Assembly (NCBI RefSeq): GCF_002929845.1
Contig: NZ_PJJS01000041.1
Coordinates: 33,661 to 97,660 of the forward strand
DNA: 64,000 nt
Reading direction: 5' to 3'
Source of the DNA: Cryobacterium sp. M96
Lineage (GTDB): Bacteria > Actinomycetota > Actinomycetes > Actinomycetales > Microbacteriaceae
The notes under the pieces were generated by a model. It saw nothing but the letters and a program-made list of their open reading frames with translations, had not been told where the DNA came from and did not search any database. The stretch's first letter is position 1; each line of letters opens with the position of its first letter. Below, one piece after another: positions 1-8,509 of this stretch. Both the position numbers and the translations under genes were made by a program.

Positions 1-205
1 TGTCGGTGACGTTGCGCACGAAGGTGACATCGAAGCCGCGGTAGGTGAGCCAGCGGCGCAGCTGGTCGTAGACGAGGGCGCTGCGCAGGTGGCCGATGTG
101 GGGCGAGGACTGCACGGTGGGTCCACAAACGTAAATACCCACCGCGCCGGGCGTGAGGGGTATGAAGTCGCGGAGGGCCTGGGCCCTGGAATCGTAGAGT
201 CGCAT
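1..205 (-). CDS. cysS: Cysteinyl-tRNA synthetase, N-terminal part (cut by window edge)
   Basis: Only the first 68 codons are present; the gene runs off the left edge. It charges tRNA-Cys with cysteine in the cytoplasm. The visible start [14 protein letters not shown] is followed by [20 protein letters not shown], which carries the zinc-ligand Cys and the class I HIGH signature (here HIGH inside SPHIGHLR). The ATG at 205-203 lies 2 bases after the ispDF stop, so the two are co-transcribed, the order also known in other actinobacteria. MshC, a CysS paralogue in mycothiol synthesis, is an alternative, but linkage to ispD-ispF favours CysS. Confidence 0.93.
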   Translation of the reverse strand, partial: MRLYDSRAQALRDFIPLTPGAVGIYVCGPTVQSSPHIGHLRSALVYDQLRRWLTYRGFDVTFVRNVTD

Positions 206-207
206 GG

Positions 208-1446
208 TCACGCTTCCCAGCTTAGGTCAGGGTCTGCCGGGGGTTCGGGGAGAATGAGCGCCGTCGCGATGGCGGCGAGGCCCTCGCCGCGGCCAGTGAA
301 GCCCAGGGCATCCGTCGTGGTCGCCGACACGGCGACCGGCGCCTTCAGCAGCGATCCGAGCAGCGCCTCCGCCTCGGCCCGGCGCGTGTTGAGTTTGGGC
401 CGGTTGCCGATGATCTGCACCGTGACGTTGCCGACCCGGAATCCGGCGGCCGCCAGCAGGCGCAGGGTCTCGCCGAGGAACACGTCGCCATGGGCGCCGA
501 CGAGGCGCGGATCGGATGTGCCGAAGACACCACCGATATCGCCCAACCCGGCGGCGCAGAGCAGGGCGTCGCAGATGGCGTGCACGGCGGCATCGCCATC
601 GCTGTGCCCGGACAGTCCGCGCTCCCCCGGCCAGTGCAGGCCGGCGAGCCACAGTTCGGAGTCGTCGTCGAAGGCGTGCACATCGAGCCCGGTGCCCACG
701 CGGGGCGCGGTGTCGGTGCGGGGCGCGGACTGGGCCGGCACGCGCGCGCCGAGCAGGGCCTCGGCCCGGCCCAGGTCCCACAGGGTTGTGATCTTGAAGG
801 CGAGCGGGTCCCCGGCGATCACGCTGACCGGGTAGCCGGCGGCGGCCACCACGCCCGCGTCATCGGTCGCCGCGAGCGACGAGCCGGCGGATGCCGCGGC
901 GGCCGCGGCGGTGAGCATCTCCCTCGGGAAGCCCTGCGGGGTCTGCACGGCCGAGAGTGCGGCGCGGTCCACCGTGCCCAGGATCTCGCCGGCAGCGGAG
1001 ATTTTCTTGATGGTGTCGACCACGGCCAGGCCGGGAACGATGCCGTGACCGGTTGACTGCACCGCGTCGACGACGGCGTCGCAGAGCGCGGCGGGCGTGA
1101 GGGCACGCGCGGCGTCGTGCACCAGGACGGTGCGCACGCCGGGGTGCAGCGCGGCCAGGCCGCGGTTCACCGATTCCTGTCGGGTGGCGCCGCCGGCCAC
1201 CACGTCGACGGATGCTGCCCCGCCCGCCCTCGAGGCGACCCGGCGGGCGTGAGCCAGGTGGGTGGCGGGCGCGACGACGATGACCTGCACCGGGTCCCGC
1301 ATCCCGAACACAGAGGCAAGCGCGCGTTCGAGCAGCGTGCGTCCGGCCAGCGAGACGAACGCCTTCGGCTCGGCGTGCCCGAGCCGGCTGCCACTCCCGG
1401 CGGCGACGACGATGACTGCGACCTGGGGCGCAGGGGTTTCAGTCAT
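208..1446 (-). CDS. ispDF: Bifunctional IspD/IspF enzyme of the MEP isoprenoid pathway
   Basis: 412 residues fusing two non-consecutive enzymes of the methylerythritol phosphate pathway. The N-terminal half is 2-C-methyl-D-erythritol 4-phosphate cytidylyltransferase: the nucleotide-binding motif AAGSGSRLG is at residues 15-23 and VLVHDAAR follows. The C-terminal part, from about residue 248, is the 2,4-cyclodiphosphate synthase: GTGLDVHAF with its metal-binding Asp and His, then [19 protein letters not shown] and [12 protein letters not shown]. Many actinobacteria keep separate adjacent ispD and ispF genes, so the fusion is a lineage feature. The ATG lies 6 bases after a -10-like hexamer (1453-1458), so the mRNA is probably leaderless. 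cysS follows directly. Confidence 0.96.
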   Translation of the reverse strand: MTETPAPQVAVIVVAAGSGSRLGHAEPKAFVSLAGRTLLERALASVFGMRDPVQVIVVAPATHLAHARRVASRAGGAASVDVVAGGATRQESVNRGLAALHPGVRTVLVHDAARALTPAALCDAVVDAVQSTGHGIVPGLAVVDTIKKISAAGEILGTVDRAALSAVQTPQGFPREMLTAAAAAASAGSSLAATDDAGVVAAAGYPVSVIAGDPLAFKITTLWDLGRAEALLGARVPAQSAPRTDTAPRVGTGLDVHAFDDDSELWLAGLHWPGERGLSGHSDGDAAVHAICDALLCAAGLGDIGGVFGTSDPRLVGAHGDVFLGETLRLLAAAGFRVGNVTVQIIGNRPKLNTRRAEAEALLGSLLKAPVAVSATTTDALGFTGRGEGLAAIATALILPEPPADPDLSWEA

Positions 1447-1452
1447 ATCTGG

Positions 1453-1458
1453 ACGCTA
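1453..1458 (-). promoter_or_regulatory. -10 hexamer of a probable leaderless ispDF promoter
   Basis: TAGCGT on the minus strand, 6 bases before the ispDF ATG. No Shine-Dalgarno sequence lies between. The spacing puts the transcription start at or next to the A of the start codon. Confidence 0.5.
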
Positions 1459-1651
1459 TCTGGTGAGGTCGGCGACGAATGGACGCGAGACGGTGAGTAC
1501 GAGGTGGTGCGGGAGGTACTGCGGCAAAAGACCGCGTCGGTGCGGGCGTCGGAAGCACGAAATGCGAAAGGCGGCACCTCGCGGCGCCGCCCTCCATCGA
1601 AAGCAAGTCTGGTTACGTGGGTTCTGGTTCTGCCGGTTCCGGCTATGCCGG

Positions 1652-2134
1652 TTAGGACGCCAAGACCTCGTCGAGGACCGTGGAGGCCTTCTCTTCGTCG
1701 GTCTTCTCCGCCAGGGCCAGCTCTGAAATAAGAATCTGACGGGCCTTGGCCAGCATCCGCTTCTCGCCGGCGGACAGGCCCCGGTCCTGGTCGCGGCGCC
1801 ACAGGTCACGAACGACCTCCGACACCTTGATGACGTCGCCGGATGCGAGCTTTTCCAGGTTGGCCTTGTACCGGCGGGACCAGTTGGTGGGCTCTTCGGT
1901 GAAGGGAGCGCGCAGCACCTCGAACACCTTGTCGAGACCTTCTTGGCCGATCACGTCGCGGACGCCGACCAGGTCGACGTTCTCGGCGGGAACCTCAATG
2001 GTGAGATCGCCCTGGGTGACATTCAGCTTCAGGTACAGTTTCTCTTCACCCTTGACCATGCGCGTCTTCACCTCGGTGATCGTCGCAGCACCATGGTGGG
2101 GATAAACGACAGTTTCGCCAACCTCAAACAGCAT
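1652..2134 (-). CDS. carD: CarD-family RNA polymerase-binding transcription factor
   Basis: 160 residues. CarD binds the RNA polymerase beta subunit and stabilises open complexes, notably at rRNA promoters, and is essential in mycobacteria. The N-terminal RNA polymerase-interaction (Tudor-like) domain opens with [19 protein letters not shown]. The helical C-terminal DNA-binding domain contains [17 protein letters not shown] and the conserved Trp in [10 protein letters not shown] that contacts the upstream edge of the bubble. Length matches the family. An AAGGGA ribosome site precedes the ATG. ispDF lies downstream on the same strand after 205 bases with no gene, an order also known in mycobacteria. 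Confidence 0.96.
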   Translation of the reverse strand: MLFEVGETVVYPHHGAATITEVKTRMVKGEEKLYLKLNVTQGDLTIEVPAENVDLVGVRDVIGQEGLDKVFEVLRAPFTEEPTNWSRRYKANLEKLASGDVIKVSEVVRDLWRRDQDRGLSAGEKRMLAKARQILISELALAEKTDEEKASTVLDEVLAS

Positions 2135-2299
2135 ATGTGTATCCCTTCAGCAACGTCGAGGATACCACAGCCGCCAGTGGTAAGGTGCGCCGCGCCCGGG
2201 CGCGCGCGGCTCAGCCCGACGGGAGCCGGTAGGCTGAAGGGGAAAGCTAAATTTGCAGCGTTTGGCCGTCAGGCGGAACGGTGATCTGTTGGAGGCGTT

Positions 2300-2776
2300 G
2301 TGAAAGCTCGTATCATCGTGTCCGTCGTTGTGGCGACCGGCATCCTTCTGGGGACCAGCGGTTGCAATCTCCTGGCACCGCAGTCGACGACCGCGAAATA
2401 CGACGCGAGCGACGGAGTCAGCGGCAATGTCGGCGACCTCGCCATCCGCAACGCCATGCTTCTGTCGGACGACGGCAACATCGCCAACCTCGTGGTCACC
2501 GTCGTCAACTCGGGCGATTCGGCACACAACCTGAACGTGCAGTACGACGACGGCACCGAGAAATTCACCCAGGAGGTGAACGTGGACGCGAACTCCAGCG
2601 TCACGTTCGGCACACCGGATGCCCCGACCGTCACCGTCGCGGCCGACGTCGCGCCGGGATCGCTGTTCCCAGTCTTCTTCCAGTACGGCAACGAGACCGG
2701 CGTCGAAGTTCTCGTCCCGGTGCTCGACGGCTCGCTCGAGGAGTACTCGACGCTGCTGCCGACCTCCGCCCCGTAG
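2300..2776 (+). CDS. Putative lipoprotein of unknown function
   Basis: 158 residues. The N-terminus (MKARIIVSVVVATGILLGTSGC) is a lipoprotein signal peptide with a lipobox ending at Cys22, so the mature protein should be anchored on the outer face of the membrane. The rest looks like a small beta-sandwich (DLAIRNAMLLSDDGNIANLVVTVVNSGDSAHNLNVQYDD), resembling domains that carry small ligands or metals, but no catalytic motif is visible. It is divergent from carD and convergent with regX3. A GGAGG site sits 6 bases before the start. Function is not recognised; its position beside the phosphate regulators may be incidental. Confidence 0.8.
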   Translation: MKARIIVSVVVATGILLGTSGCNLLAPQSTTAKYDASDGVSGNVGDLAIRNAMLLSDDGNIANLVVTVVNSGDSAHNLNVQYDDGTEKFTQEVNVDANSSVTFGTPDAPTVTVAADVAPGSLFPVFFQYGNETGVEVLVPVLDGSLEEYSTLLPTSAP

Positions 2777-2846
2777 GGCGAGGGCGACCGGCCGCTCCGG
2801 ATCGCGGCACGCATTCCCGCGCGGGCGCCCTCCGTCGCCCCCGGCC

Positions 2847-3527
2847 TCAGGCGTCGAAGCGGTAGCCCAGGCCGCGCACGGTGACCAGCATGGTCGGATC
2901 CGAGGGGGCGGCTTCGATCCGCGACCGGATCCGCTTGATGTGCACGTCCAGGGTCTTGGTATCCCCGAAGTAGTCGCTGCCCCAGACCCGGTCGATCAGC
3001 TGACCTCGAGTGAGCACCCGGCCGGCATTGCGGAGCAGGAACTCCAGCAGCTCGAATTCTTTCAGCGGCAGGTTCACGATCTCGCCGGACACTGTCACGG
3101 TGTGCCGCTCGGTGTCCATCCGCACTGTGCCCGCCGACAGCAGGCTCAGGTCCTCCCCGACCTCGTCGGTGCGGCGCCGGGAAACGGCACGGATGCGGGC
3201 GAGCAGTTCCCGGGTCGAATACGGCTTGGTGACGTAGTCGTCGGCGCCGAGCTCGAGCCCGACCACGATGTCCACCTCGGAGTCCTTGGCGGTCAGCATG
3301 ATGATCGGCACTGACGACCGCGTGCGGATCTCCCGACACACCTCCGTGCCTGGGATGCCGGGGAGCATGAGGTCGAGCAGAATCAGGTCTGCACCGGTGC
3401 GGTCGAACTCGCTGATGGCGCTCGGACCGTCTTCGGCGACGGTAACCTCGTACCCCTCCCGCTCGAGCAGGAAGCTCAGCGGCTCACTGAGCGCGCTCTC
3501 GTCTTCGACTAGAAGGATGTGGGTCAT
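2847..3527 (-). CDS. regX3: OmpR/PhoB-family response regulator of the phosphate two-component system
   Basis: 226 residues. The receiver has acidic pocket residues at 8-9, the phospho-acceptor Asp52 in LLDLMLPG, and the conserved Lys101 in YVTKPYS. The C-terminal winged helix has the PhoB-like stretch LKEFELLEFLLRNAGRVLTR and ends VRGLGYRF. It shares 4 bases with senX3, its kinase, and the pair is divergent from phoU, which is the actinobacterial SenX3-RegX3-PhoU arrangement. It should switch on phosphate-scavenging genes under starvation. Likely targets here are the repeats upstream of phoU (4751-4783) and pstS (13652-13696). Confidence 0.93.
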   Translation of the reverse strand: MTHILLVEDESALSEPLSFLLEREGYEVTVAEDGPSAISEFDRTGADLILLDLMLPGIPGTEVCREIRTRSSVPIIMLTAKDSEVDIVVGLELGADDYVTKPYSTRELLARIRAVSRRRTDEVGEDLSLLSAGTVRMDTERHTVTVSGEIVNLPLKEFELLEFLLRNAGRVLTRGQLIDRVWGSDYFGDTKTLDVHIKRIRSRIEAAPSDPTMLVTVRGLGYRFDA

Positions 3528-4678
3528 GGGGTGTCTCCTATCGCCGCCGAAGCGGGGTGCGGCGCCTCCGGGAGGCGGATGGTGAAGGTCGAACCGCTGC
3601 CCGGCTGCGACCAGACGCGGATGTCGCCGCCGTGGATCTGAACGATGTGCTTGACGATCGCGAGGCCGAGCCCCGTACCGCCGGTGTGCCGCGAGCGGGC
3701 CTGGTCGACCCGGAAGAAGCGTTCGAAGATCCGATCAAGATCGGCTTCCTCGATGCCCACGCCCTGGTCGGTGACGCTGATCTCGACGACTCCGGCGTTC
3801 TTGCGCACCCCGACCCCGACGCGGGAACCCTCTGCTGAGTAGTTCACTGCATTGGCCACGAGATTGTGCACGGCCATCACGAGGAGCCGCTCGTCGCCGC
3901 TCACCTCAGCCCCCGATTTCTTGCCGAGGGCGATCGTGATCCGGTCCGCCTCCGCGGTGACCCGGCTCTGGTCCACCGCCGTGGCCACGATGACGTCGAC
4001 GTTGACGATCTCGGGCTCGGTCAGGGAATCCTGCGCCTGTAGGCGGGACAATTCGATGATCTCCTGGGTCAGGCGGCTGAGGCGACCGGACTCAGTGGTG
4101 AGGCGGTTCGCGAAGCGGCGCACCTGCACCGGCTCGTCCGCCGCCTGGGTGAGCGCCTCGGCCAGCAGCCCCACGGCGGCGATGGGCGTCTTCAACTCAT
4201 GGCTGATGTTGGCGACGAAGTCCCGGCGCACCTCGTCGAGCCGGAAGGCCTCGGTGCGGTCCTCCGCCAGCACCAGAACGTACCGTGTTCCCAGCCGGGC
4301 CAACCGCACCCGCACCCGCATGCTGGCATCACCGAAGGGCCCGCGGGAGAGGACCAGATGGTCCGAGATCGGCTCGCCGGAACGGCGCACCTGGCTGATC
4401 AGGTTCAGGAGCTCGGAGTGCACCAGCTGCCGGTTCCAGACCAGTCCCATCGACACCGCGGCCTGGGATGCCTTGATCACGTTGTTGGACGGGTCGACGA
4501 CGGCACCGGCCGTCTCCAGCGCGTCGAGCACCTGGTCGATTCCGTCGGGGACGGCCGGGTTGACGACCTCGGCGGCGCGCCGACCGTGACGCTCGGCCAC
4601 GTGCAGCAGCGTCATGAAACCGGCCCCGACAGTCAGGCCGAGGGCCAGCGCCAGAAGCACAAGCCCTGTCGATTCCAT
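3524..4678 (-). CDS. senX3: Phosphate-responsive sensor histidine kinase
   Basis: 384 residues. One N-terminal membrane segment (about residues 5-25) is followed by a PAS-like region and a histidine kinase core. The H box DFVANISHELKTPIAA carries the phospho-acceptor His160. ATPase boxes are visible as LVANAVNYS (N), DQGVGI (G1), FERFFRV (F) and GGTGLGLAIVKHI (G2). Mycobacterial SenX3 has two membrane passes; here only one is clear. It probably senses phosphate indirectly through PhoU and the Pst transporter and phosphorylates RegX3. A TATTCT hexamer 6 bases before the ATG suggests leaderless transcription. Confidence 0.93.
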   Translation of the reverse strand: MESTGLVLLALALGLTVGAGFMTLLHVAERHGRRAAEVVNPAVPDGIDQVLDALETAGAVVDPSNNVIKASQAAVSMGLVWNRQLVHSELLNLISQVRRSGEPISDHLVLSRGPFGDASMRVRVRLARLGTRYVLVLAEDRTEAFRLDEVRRDFVANISHELKTPIAAVGLLAEALTQAADEPVQVRRFANRLTTESGRLSRLTQEIIELSRLQAQDSLTEPEIVNVDVIVATAVDQSRVTAEADRITIALGKKSGAEVSGDERLLVMAVHNLVANAVNYSAEGSRVGVGVRKNAGVVEISVTDQGVGIEEADLDRIFERFFRVDQARSRHTGGTGLGLAIVKHIVQIHGGDIRVWSQPGSGSTFTIRLPEAPHPASAAIGDTP

Positions 4679-4684
4679 TCATCA

Positions 4685-4690
4685 AGAATA
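4685..4690 (-). promoter_or_regulatory. -10 hexamer of a probable leaderless senX3 promoter
   Basis: TATTCT on the minus strand, 6 bases upstream of the senX3 ATG, inside the 180-base region shared with divergent phoU. Confidence 0.5.
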
Positions 4691-4750
4691 CTGACGTTTA
4701 TTCCGGGTGGGTGACAGGGCCGTCCCGGCGCGCAGGCTACTTTAGGTAGA

Positions 4751-4783
4751 GTTCAAGACCACGGCACCTGCCGTTAACCTCCC
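4751..4783 (+). promoter_or_regulatory. PHO-box-like triple direct repeat upstream of phoU
   Basis: Three 11-base units start at 4751, 4762 and 4773: GTTCAAGACCA, CGGCACCTGCC and GTTAACCTCCC. The 11-base period and GTTCACC/GTTAACC core match the PhoP/RegX3 operator type of actinobacteria. It lies between senX3 and phoU and could control either or both. Confidence 0.6.
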
Positions 4784-4858
4784 TCCCCCATGATTCGGTG
4801 GGGCCAGGTGGGTCTCACGCGTCTGCGTGTTACGCGCGCCCAGGAAGGACCACACACC

Positions 4859-5515
4859 ATGCGTGAAGTATTCCAGCAGGAACTCGCCGAAGTGCAGGAT
4901 CGCCTTGTCGAGATCTCCCGACTCGTGGCGATCTCCATCGACAAGGCGACGCGCGCCTTCAACGAGTCCGATGTCGGTCTGGCGGAAGAAGCGATTTCCG
5001 AAGACGAGAAGATCGACGAGCTGACCATCGAACTCGATGAGCTGGCCATCACGATCCTGGCCCGCCAGCAGCCGGTCGCACGCGACCTGCGCATCGTCGT
5101 CAGCGCCCTGCGCATCAGCGCGTCGCTCGAACGGATGGGCGATCTGTCCACGCACATCGCCCAGCTGGCCCGTTACCGGTTCCCCGACAAGGTCGTGCCG
5201 AAAAGCCTGCGCGCCACCTTCGCCGAGATGGGCACGCTCGTCACGGCAATCGCGCACATGCTCACCGCGCTTCTGACCAATGAGGACATGAAGCTGGCCG
5301 AAACCATCCGCAACGAAGACGACAAGGTCGACGCGCTGCACCTCAGCGTGTTCGACGCCGTGCTCGGGGCGACCTGGAAGGGCCAGGCGGCCGACACGGT
5401 CGACTCCACCCTCGCCAGCCGCTACCATGAGCGCTTCGCCGACCACGCGGTCTCGATCGCGAAGAAGGTGCAGTACCTCGGCACCGGCGCCTGGCAGCAG
5501 AACACGAACGCCTAG
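4859..5515 (+). CDS. phoU: Phosphate signalling protein PhoU
   Basis: 218 residues. The protein is all-helical, made of two three-helix PhoU repeats, each expected to carry an acidic metal-binding motif (EAISEDEKID in the first, TIRNEDDKVD in the second). PhoU links the Pst transporter to the SenX3-RegX3 phosphorelay and holds the kinase in its repressing state when phosphate is plentiful. The start ATG (MREVFQQELAEVQD) was chosen because an AGGAAGG ribosome site ends 10 bases upstream and the family starts this way. An in-frame upstream start at 4790 would lack a site and add atypical residues. Confidence 0.95.
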   Translation: MREVFQQELAEVQDRLVEISRLVAISIDKATRAFNESDVGLAEEAISEDEKIDELTIELDELAITILARQQPVARDLRIVVSALRISASLERMGDLSTHIAQLARYRFPDKVVPKSLRATFAEMGTLVTAIAHMLTALLTNEDMKLAETIRNEDDKVDALHLSVFDAVLGATWKGQAADTVDSTLASRYHERFADHAVSIAKKVQYLGTGAWQQNTNA

Positions 5516-5534
5516 AGTCCAGGCGCTCCGGCGT

Positions 5535-5592
5535 CACCAGGAACGAGAAAGCCCCGGAAGCAGTTGCTTCCGGGGCTTTCTCGTTCCTGGTG
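5535..5592. terminator. Long perfect hairpin between convergent phoU and gpmA
   Basis: A perfect inverted repeat with 27-base arms (5535-5561 and 5566-5592) and a 4-base loop AGTT. The arms contain AGAAAGCCCCGGAAGC and its complement, so each strand has a GC-rich core stem followed by a T-rich stretch (CTTTCTCGTTC). It sits 20 bases after phoU and 10 bases after the gpmA stop, and probably serves as a bidirectional terminator. Confidence 0.85.
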
Positions 5593-5601
5593 GGTTGGAC
5601 G

Positions 5602-6354
5602 CTACTTCTTGTTTCCCTGGGCCGCGACGGCGGCAGCACCGGCGGCGGCAGCCTCGGGGTCAAGGTAACGGCCGGGGCCGAGCGGCATCATGTCCGCGCC
5701 GAGGCGGTAGACCAGCGGGATGCCGGTGGGGATGTTCAGCTCGGCGATGTCCGCGTCGCTGATGCCATCGAGGTGCTTGACCAGCGCGCGCAGCGAGTTG
5801 CCATGGGCGGTGACGAGAACCGTCTTGCCCGCACGCAGGTCGGGGGTGATGTCGGATTCCCAGTAGGGCAGCATCCGGTCGACGACGTCGCTGAGGCACT
5901 CGGTGCGGGGCAGGTCGTCGCCGAGCGCCGCGTAACGCGGGTCGTGCGCCTGAGACCAGCGGGAATCGTCGGCCAGCACGGGCGGCGGAACGTCGAAGGA
6001 GCGGCGCCACAGCTGGAACTGCTCGGGCCCGAACTTGGCGAGGGTCTCCGCCTTGTCGAGGCCCTGCAGGGCGCCGTAGTGGCGCTCGTTGAGCCGCCAG
6101 GAGCGCTTGACGTCGATCCACAGCCGGTCGGCTTCTTCCAGAGCGATATTCGCGGTCTGGATGGCGCGGGTAAGTAATGAGGTGTGCAGGATGTCGGGCA
6201 GCAGGCCCGACTCGGCGAGAAGCTCGCCGGCGCGCTTGGCTTCGCCCGCGCCCTGCTCGCTCAGCCTGACATCCACCCAGCCGGTGAAAAGGTTTTCCTG
6301 GTTCCATAGGCTTTGGCCGTGACGGAGAAGGATGAGATTGTATGCATCTGACAT
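5602..6354 (-). CDS. gpmA: 2,3-bisphosphoglycerate-dependent phosphoglycerate mutase
   Basis: 250 residues. It interconverts 3- and 2-phosphoglycerate in glycolysis and gluconeogenesis in the cytoplasm. The histidine-phosphatase signature [18 protein letters not shown] is at the N-terminus with the catalytic His of RHG. The partner His is in [15 protein letters not shown], and [11 protein letters not shown] carries the substrate-binding acidic and basic residues. A low-complexity Ala/Gly tail ([11 protein letters not shown]) follows the conserved core. A TAGAGT hexamer 7 bases before the ATG suggests a leaderless transcript. It is convergent with phoU across a strong terminator. Confidence 0.96.
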   Translation of the reverse strand: MSDAYNLILLRHGQSLWNQENLFTGWVDVRLSEQGAGEAKRAGELLAESGLLPDILHTSLLTRAIQTANIALEEADRLWIDVKRSWRLNERHYGALQGLDKAETLAKFGPEQFQLWRRSFDVPPPVLADDSRWSQAHDPRYAALGDDLPRTECLSDVVDRMLPYWESDITPDLRAGKTVLVTAHGNSLRALVKHLDGISDADIAELNIPTGIPLVYRLGADMMPLGPGRYLDPEAAAAGAAAVAAQGNKK

Positions 6355-6361
6355 GAGTCCA

Positions 6362-6367
6362 ACTCTA
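6362..6367 (-). promoter_or_regulatory. -10 hexamer of a probable leaderless gpmA promoter
   Basis: TAGAGT on the minus strand, 7 bases before the gpmA ATG, with no ribosome-binding sequence between. Confidence 0.5.
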
Positions 6368-6400
6368 CCGACGTGGCGAGCGCGCCGGGGCTGGGTCGGC

Positions 6401-6449
6401 GGCCGGGGTCAGTGGCCGGGGTCAGTGACCGGCGTCAGTGGCCGGGCGT
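6401..6449. repeat. 13-base tandem repeat across the 3' end of ygfZ
   Basis: About 3.7 copies of GGCCGGGGTCAGT (third copy GACCGGCGTCAGT). The ygfZ stop codon (6435-6437) and its last residues are encoded inside the array, so a change in copy number could move the stop. Confidence 0.8.
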
Positions 6450-7622
6450 GCGGATGCCGAGCCGGGGCAGGCGCGGGATATCGGCCACCGAGCCCGCCGA
6501 CTGAGGCACGATGACCTCCTGCGCGGCCGCGACGAGGATGTCCTGGGAGGCCACGTACAGGGTGACCGTGGCGGGAACGGTGCGCTTCACCGTGGCGAGC
6601 GCGATCGGGCCCAGCTCGTAATGGATGGCGCTGGAGGTGATCCGGCCGATCCCGCGGTGCTCGGTGGTTCCGTCGGCCAGCTGCTTCACGGCCTGCACTT
6701 CGTCCCCGTGCACGGGGAGCACCGCGTCGGAGCCGTCCAGGTGCAGCAGCACCAGGCGGCGGGGCGGATGCCCGAGGTTGTGTACCTTGGCCACGGTCTC
6801 CTGGCCGCGGTAGCAGCCCTTGTTCAGGTGCACGGCGCTGCGCAGCCAGTCGAGTTCGTGCGGCAGGCTCTTCTCGTCGACCTCCGTGGCCCGGCGCGGG
6901 CGCCACGCCGCGATCCGGAGGGCCTCGACGGCGAGAAGGCCGGCCGCGGCGACCCCTCCGTTCCGCACGGCGTCGCGCAGAGCCGGCAGGGACGCGCGGG
7001 GGACGAGGGTCTCGGTCCAGTGCCACGCGGCGGCCGGGTGCGCCGGTCCAGGCGCGTACTGGTATCCGCCCGCGGAGACCTGGGTCCAGGGGTCGTGCCA
7101 CACCAGAGGCACTCCGCTCGGCGCGGCCGGTGTGAGCGGCAACACCGACGGGTCACCCATCGACCCGATCACGGCGTAGGCGAGAGTGTGGTCGACGACC
7201 TGCACCCGCAGTGTGAAGCGCATCGTGTCGAGCCACGCGTGCAACCCGGGCAGTTGGGCTGCCTCGACCAGCAGCCAGGTCTCCACCCCGTCGTCGATGA
7301 CCGCCATGGCGTATTCGACGTGGCCGTTCGGGTCGAGCAGGAGCGTCTCGGTGGACTCCCCCGGCGCCAGGCGGCGCAGCTCCTGGCTGGAGATGGAGTT
7401 GAGCCAGGTCAACCGGTCCGGTCCGGCGACGCTCAGCACGCCGTGGTGGGACAGGTCGACGACGGCTCCGCCGGCGAGGAGCCGGCGCTGCTCCGTGAGA
7501 GGTCCGCCGTAGTGCGCGGCCACGCCGGCATCGATGCCCTCGGCCTGCACCGCGCCGTCGAGTTCGAGCAGCGGGGATCTGAGCGGCGAGGACGGGAGAG
7601 GGGACACGGGTGCATCGGTCAT
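6435..7622 (-). CDS. ygfZ: Folate-binding protein YgfZ (GcvT-like, Fe-S cluster maintenance)
   Basis: 395 residues. It belongs to the GcvT/YgfZ family: tetrahydrofolate-dependent proteins that help assemble or repair some Fe-S enzymes. The diagnostic motif K-G-C-x-x-G-Q-E is present as NKGCYRGQETVAKVHNLG, with the redox-active Cys. The N-terminal half has the folate-binding fold (VDLSHHGVLSVAGPDRLTWL). The ATG at 7622 was chosen over an upstream TTG at 7637 because GGAAAGAG lies just before it. The 3' end runs into a short tandem repeat. It lies downstream of the nitrobindin-like gene on the same strand, a frequent actinobacterial pairing. Confidence 0.92.
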   Translation of the reverse strand: MTDAPVSPLPSSPLRSPLLELDGAVQAEGIDAGVAAHYGGPLTEQRRLLAGGAVVDLSHHGVLSVAGPDRLTWLNSISSQELRRLAPGESTETLLLDPNGHVEYAMAVIDDGVETWLLVEAAQLPGLHAWLDTMRFTLRVQVVDHTLAYAVIGSMGDPSVLPLTPAAPSGVPLVWHDPWTQVSAGGYQYAPGPAHPAAAWHWTETLVPRASLPALRDAVRNGGVAAAGLLAVEALRIAAWRPRRATEVDEKSLPHELDWLRSAVHLNKGCYRGQETVAKVHNLGHPPRRLVLLHLDGSDAVLPVHGDEVQAVKQLADGTTEHRGIGRITSSAIHYELGPIALATVKRTVPATVTLYVASQDILVAAAQEVIVPQSAGSVADIPRLPRLGIRTPGH

Positions 7623-7688
7623 GGGAACTCTTTCCAACGGACGGTTCGGCGCCGGGGCACCTGGATGTGACGCGCAGGGATGCCCGGT

Positions 7689-8303
7689 TTATTCGACGCG
7701 CTTGAGGCGGCCGGACGCGTGGGTGCGCAGGCTCTGACCTAAGGCGGCCATGTCCCAGGCCCAGAGCAGATGGCCGTCGACCAGACCATAGAGCCTCGTC
7801 GCCGCCGAGTAGGGTTTGGCACCCTGGGTGCGCATCACGGCATCCGTCGCCAGGTCGATGCGCGGACCCTTGACCTGGCCGAGGTAGATTTCCGCGACTC
7901 CGCCGGGGTGCACGATGGTCACGTCGATATCGAAGCCGTTGTCGGCGTTGCGGAGGGTTTCGACCGCAGCAGCGGTGACGAACGGATGCTCACCCACGGC
8001 CGGCAGCAGACCCGGACCGGGATCGCCGAGCCCTTGGGCACGGCTCAGCCGCCAGTACCCGGTTTCCGTCATCAGCGGCGTCGACTCACCGCCGTCGGAG
8101 TCGGGCGTCGGCTCGAGCCAGGTGTAGGAGCTGTAATTCAGGTGCGGCAGGCCGTCGTGGCTGAAGCTCAACCGGTGACCGAACTCCCGGCTGACGGACT
8201 CTTCGCCGATCTGATAGTCGATGATTCCCGAACCTTCCCACACCCCGAGGAGCCACGACAGCGGCACCAGTTCGGAGGGGAGCTGAGGGGGCAGCTCAAA
8301 CAT
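7689..8303 (-). CDS. Nitrobindin-like heme-binding beta-barrel protein (FABP family)
   Basis: 204 residues. The motif GVWEGSG (residues 20-26, pattern GxWxGxG) opens the 10-stranded barrel of the THAP4/nitrobindin family. Members such as mycobacterial Rv2717c bind ferric heme and handle nitric oxide or peroxynitrite; older annotations call them fatty-acid-binding-like. Beta strands such as FGHRLSFSHDGLPHLNYSSYTW and a GAKPYSAATRLYGLVDGHLLWAWDM C-terminus fit the fold. It is cytoplasmic, with no signal peptide. It follows a 37-residue membrane peptide gene by 6 bases and precedes ygfZ, probably as one unit. Heme binding is inferred from the family. Confidence 0.85.
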   Translation of the reverse strand: MFELPPQLPSELVPLSWLLGVWEGSGIIDYQIGEESVSREFGHRLSFSHDGLPHLNYSSYTWLEPTPDSDGGESTPLMTETGYWRLSRAQGLGDPGPGLLPAVGEHPFVTAAAVETLRNADNGFDIDVTIVHPGGVAEIYLGQVKGPRIDLATDAVMRTQGAKPYSAATRLYGLVDGHLLWAWDMAALGQSLRTHASGRLKRVE

Positions 8304-8309
8304 CGAGGG

Positions 8310-8423
8310 CTACCGCTGCCCCCGGTACAGCTTGAACAGAACCAAGCCGGACACCCAGGCGATCGACAGGCTCGCCAGCGCGAGCAGCCCCAGGAAGAAG
8401 ATTTCGATAGCGAGGATAGACAT
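8310..8423 (-). CDS. 37-residue single-span membrane protein
   Basis: A 37-codon gene (MSILAIEIFFLGLLALASLS, then IAWVSGLVLFKLYRGQR). Residues 2-32 are almost wholly hydrophobic and the last residues are basic, so it is a single-pass membrane protein with a likely cytoplasmic C-terminus. The ATG is 7 bases from a TAGAGT hexamer, which suggests leaderless transcription, and the stop lies 6 bases before the nitrobindin-like start. This makes it the first gene of that unit. Function unknown. Support is the clean hydrophobic profile, promoter placement and tight spacing, not homology. Confidence 0.65.
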   Translation of the reverse strand: MSILAIEIFFLGLLALASLSIAWVSGLVLFKLYRGQR

Positions 8424-8430
8424 ACGTCTT

Positions 8431-8436
8431 ACTCTA
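8431..8436 (-). promoter_or_regulatory. -10 hexamer of a probable leaderless promoter for the small membrane protein unit
   Basis: TAGAGT on the minus strand, 7 bases upstream of the ATG at 8423. Confidence 0.45.
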
Positions 8437-8509
8437 GCCCGCTCGCGCGCGATAACCCCTCGGCACGCCTTAGCAGAACCACACGAGCACGGGCTGACTC
8501 AGATCAGAG

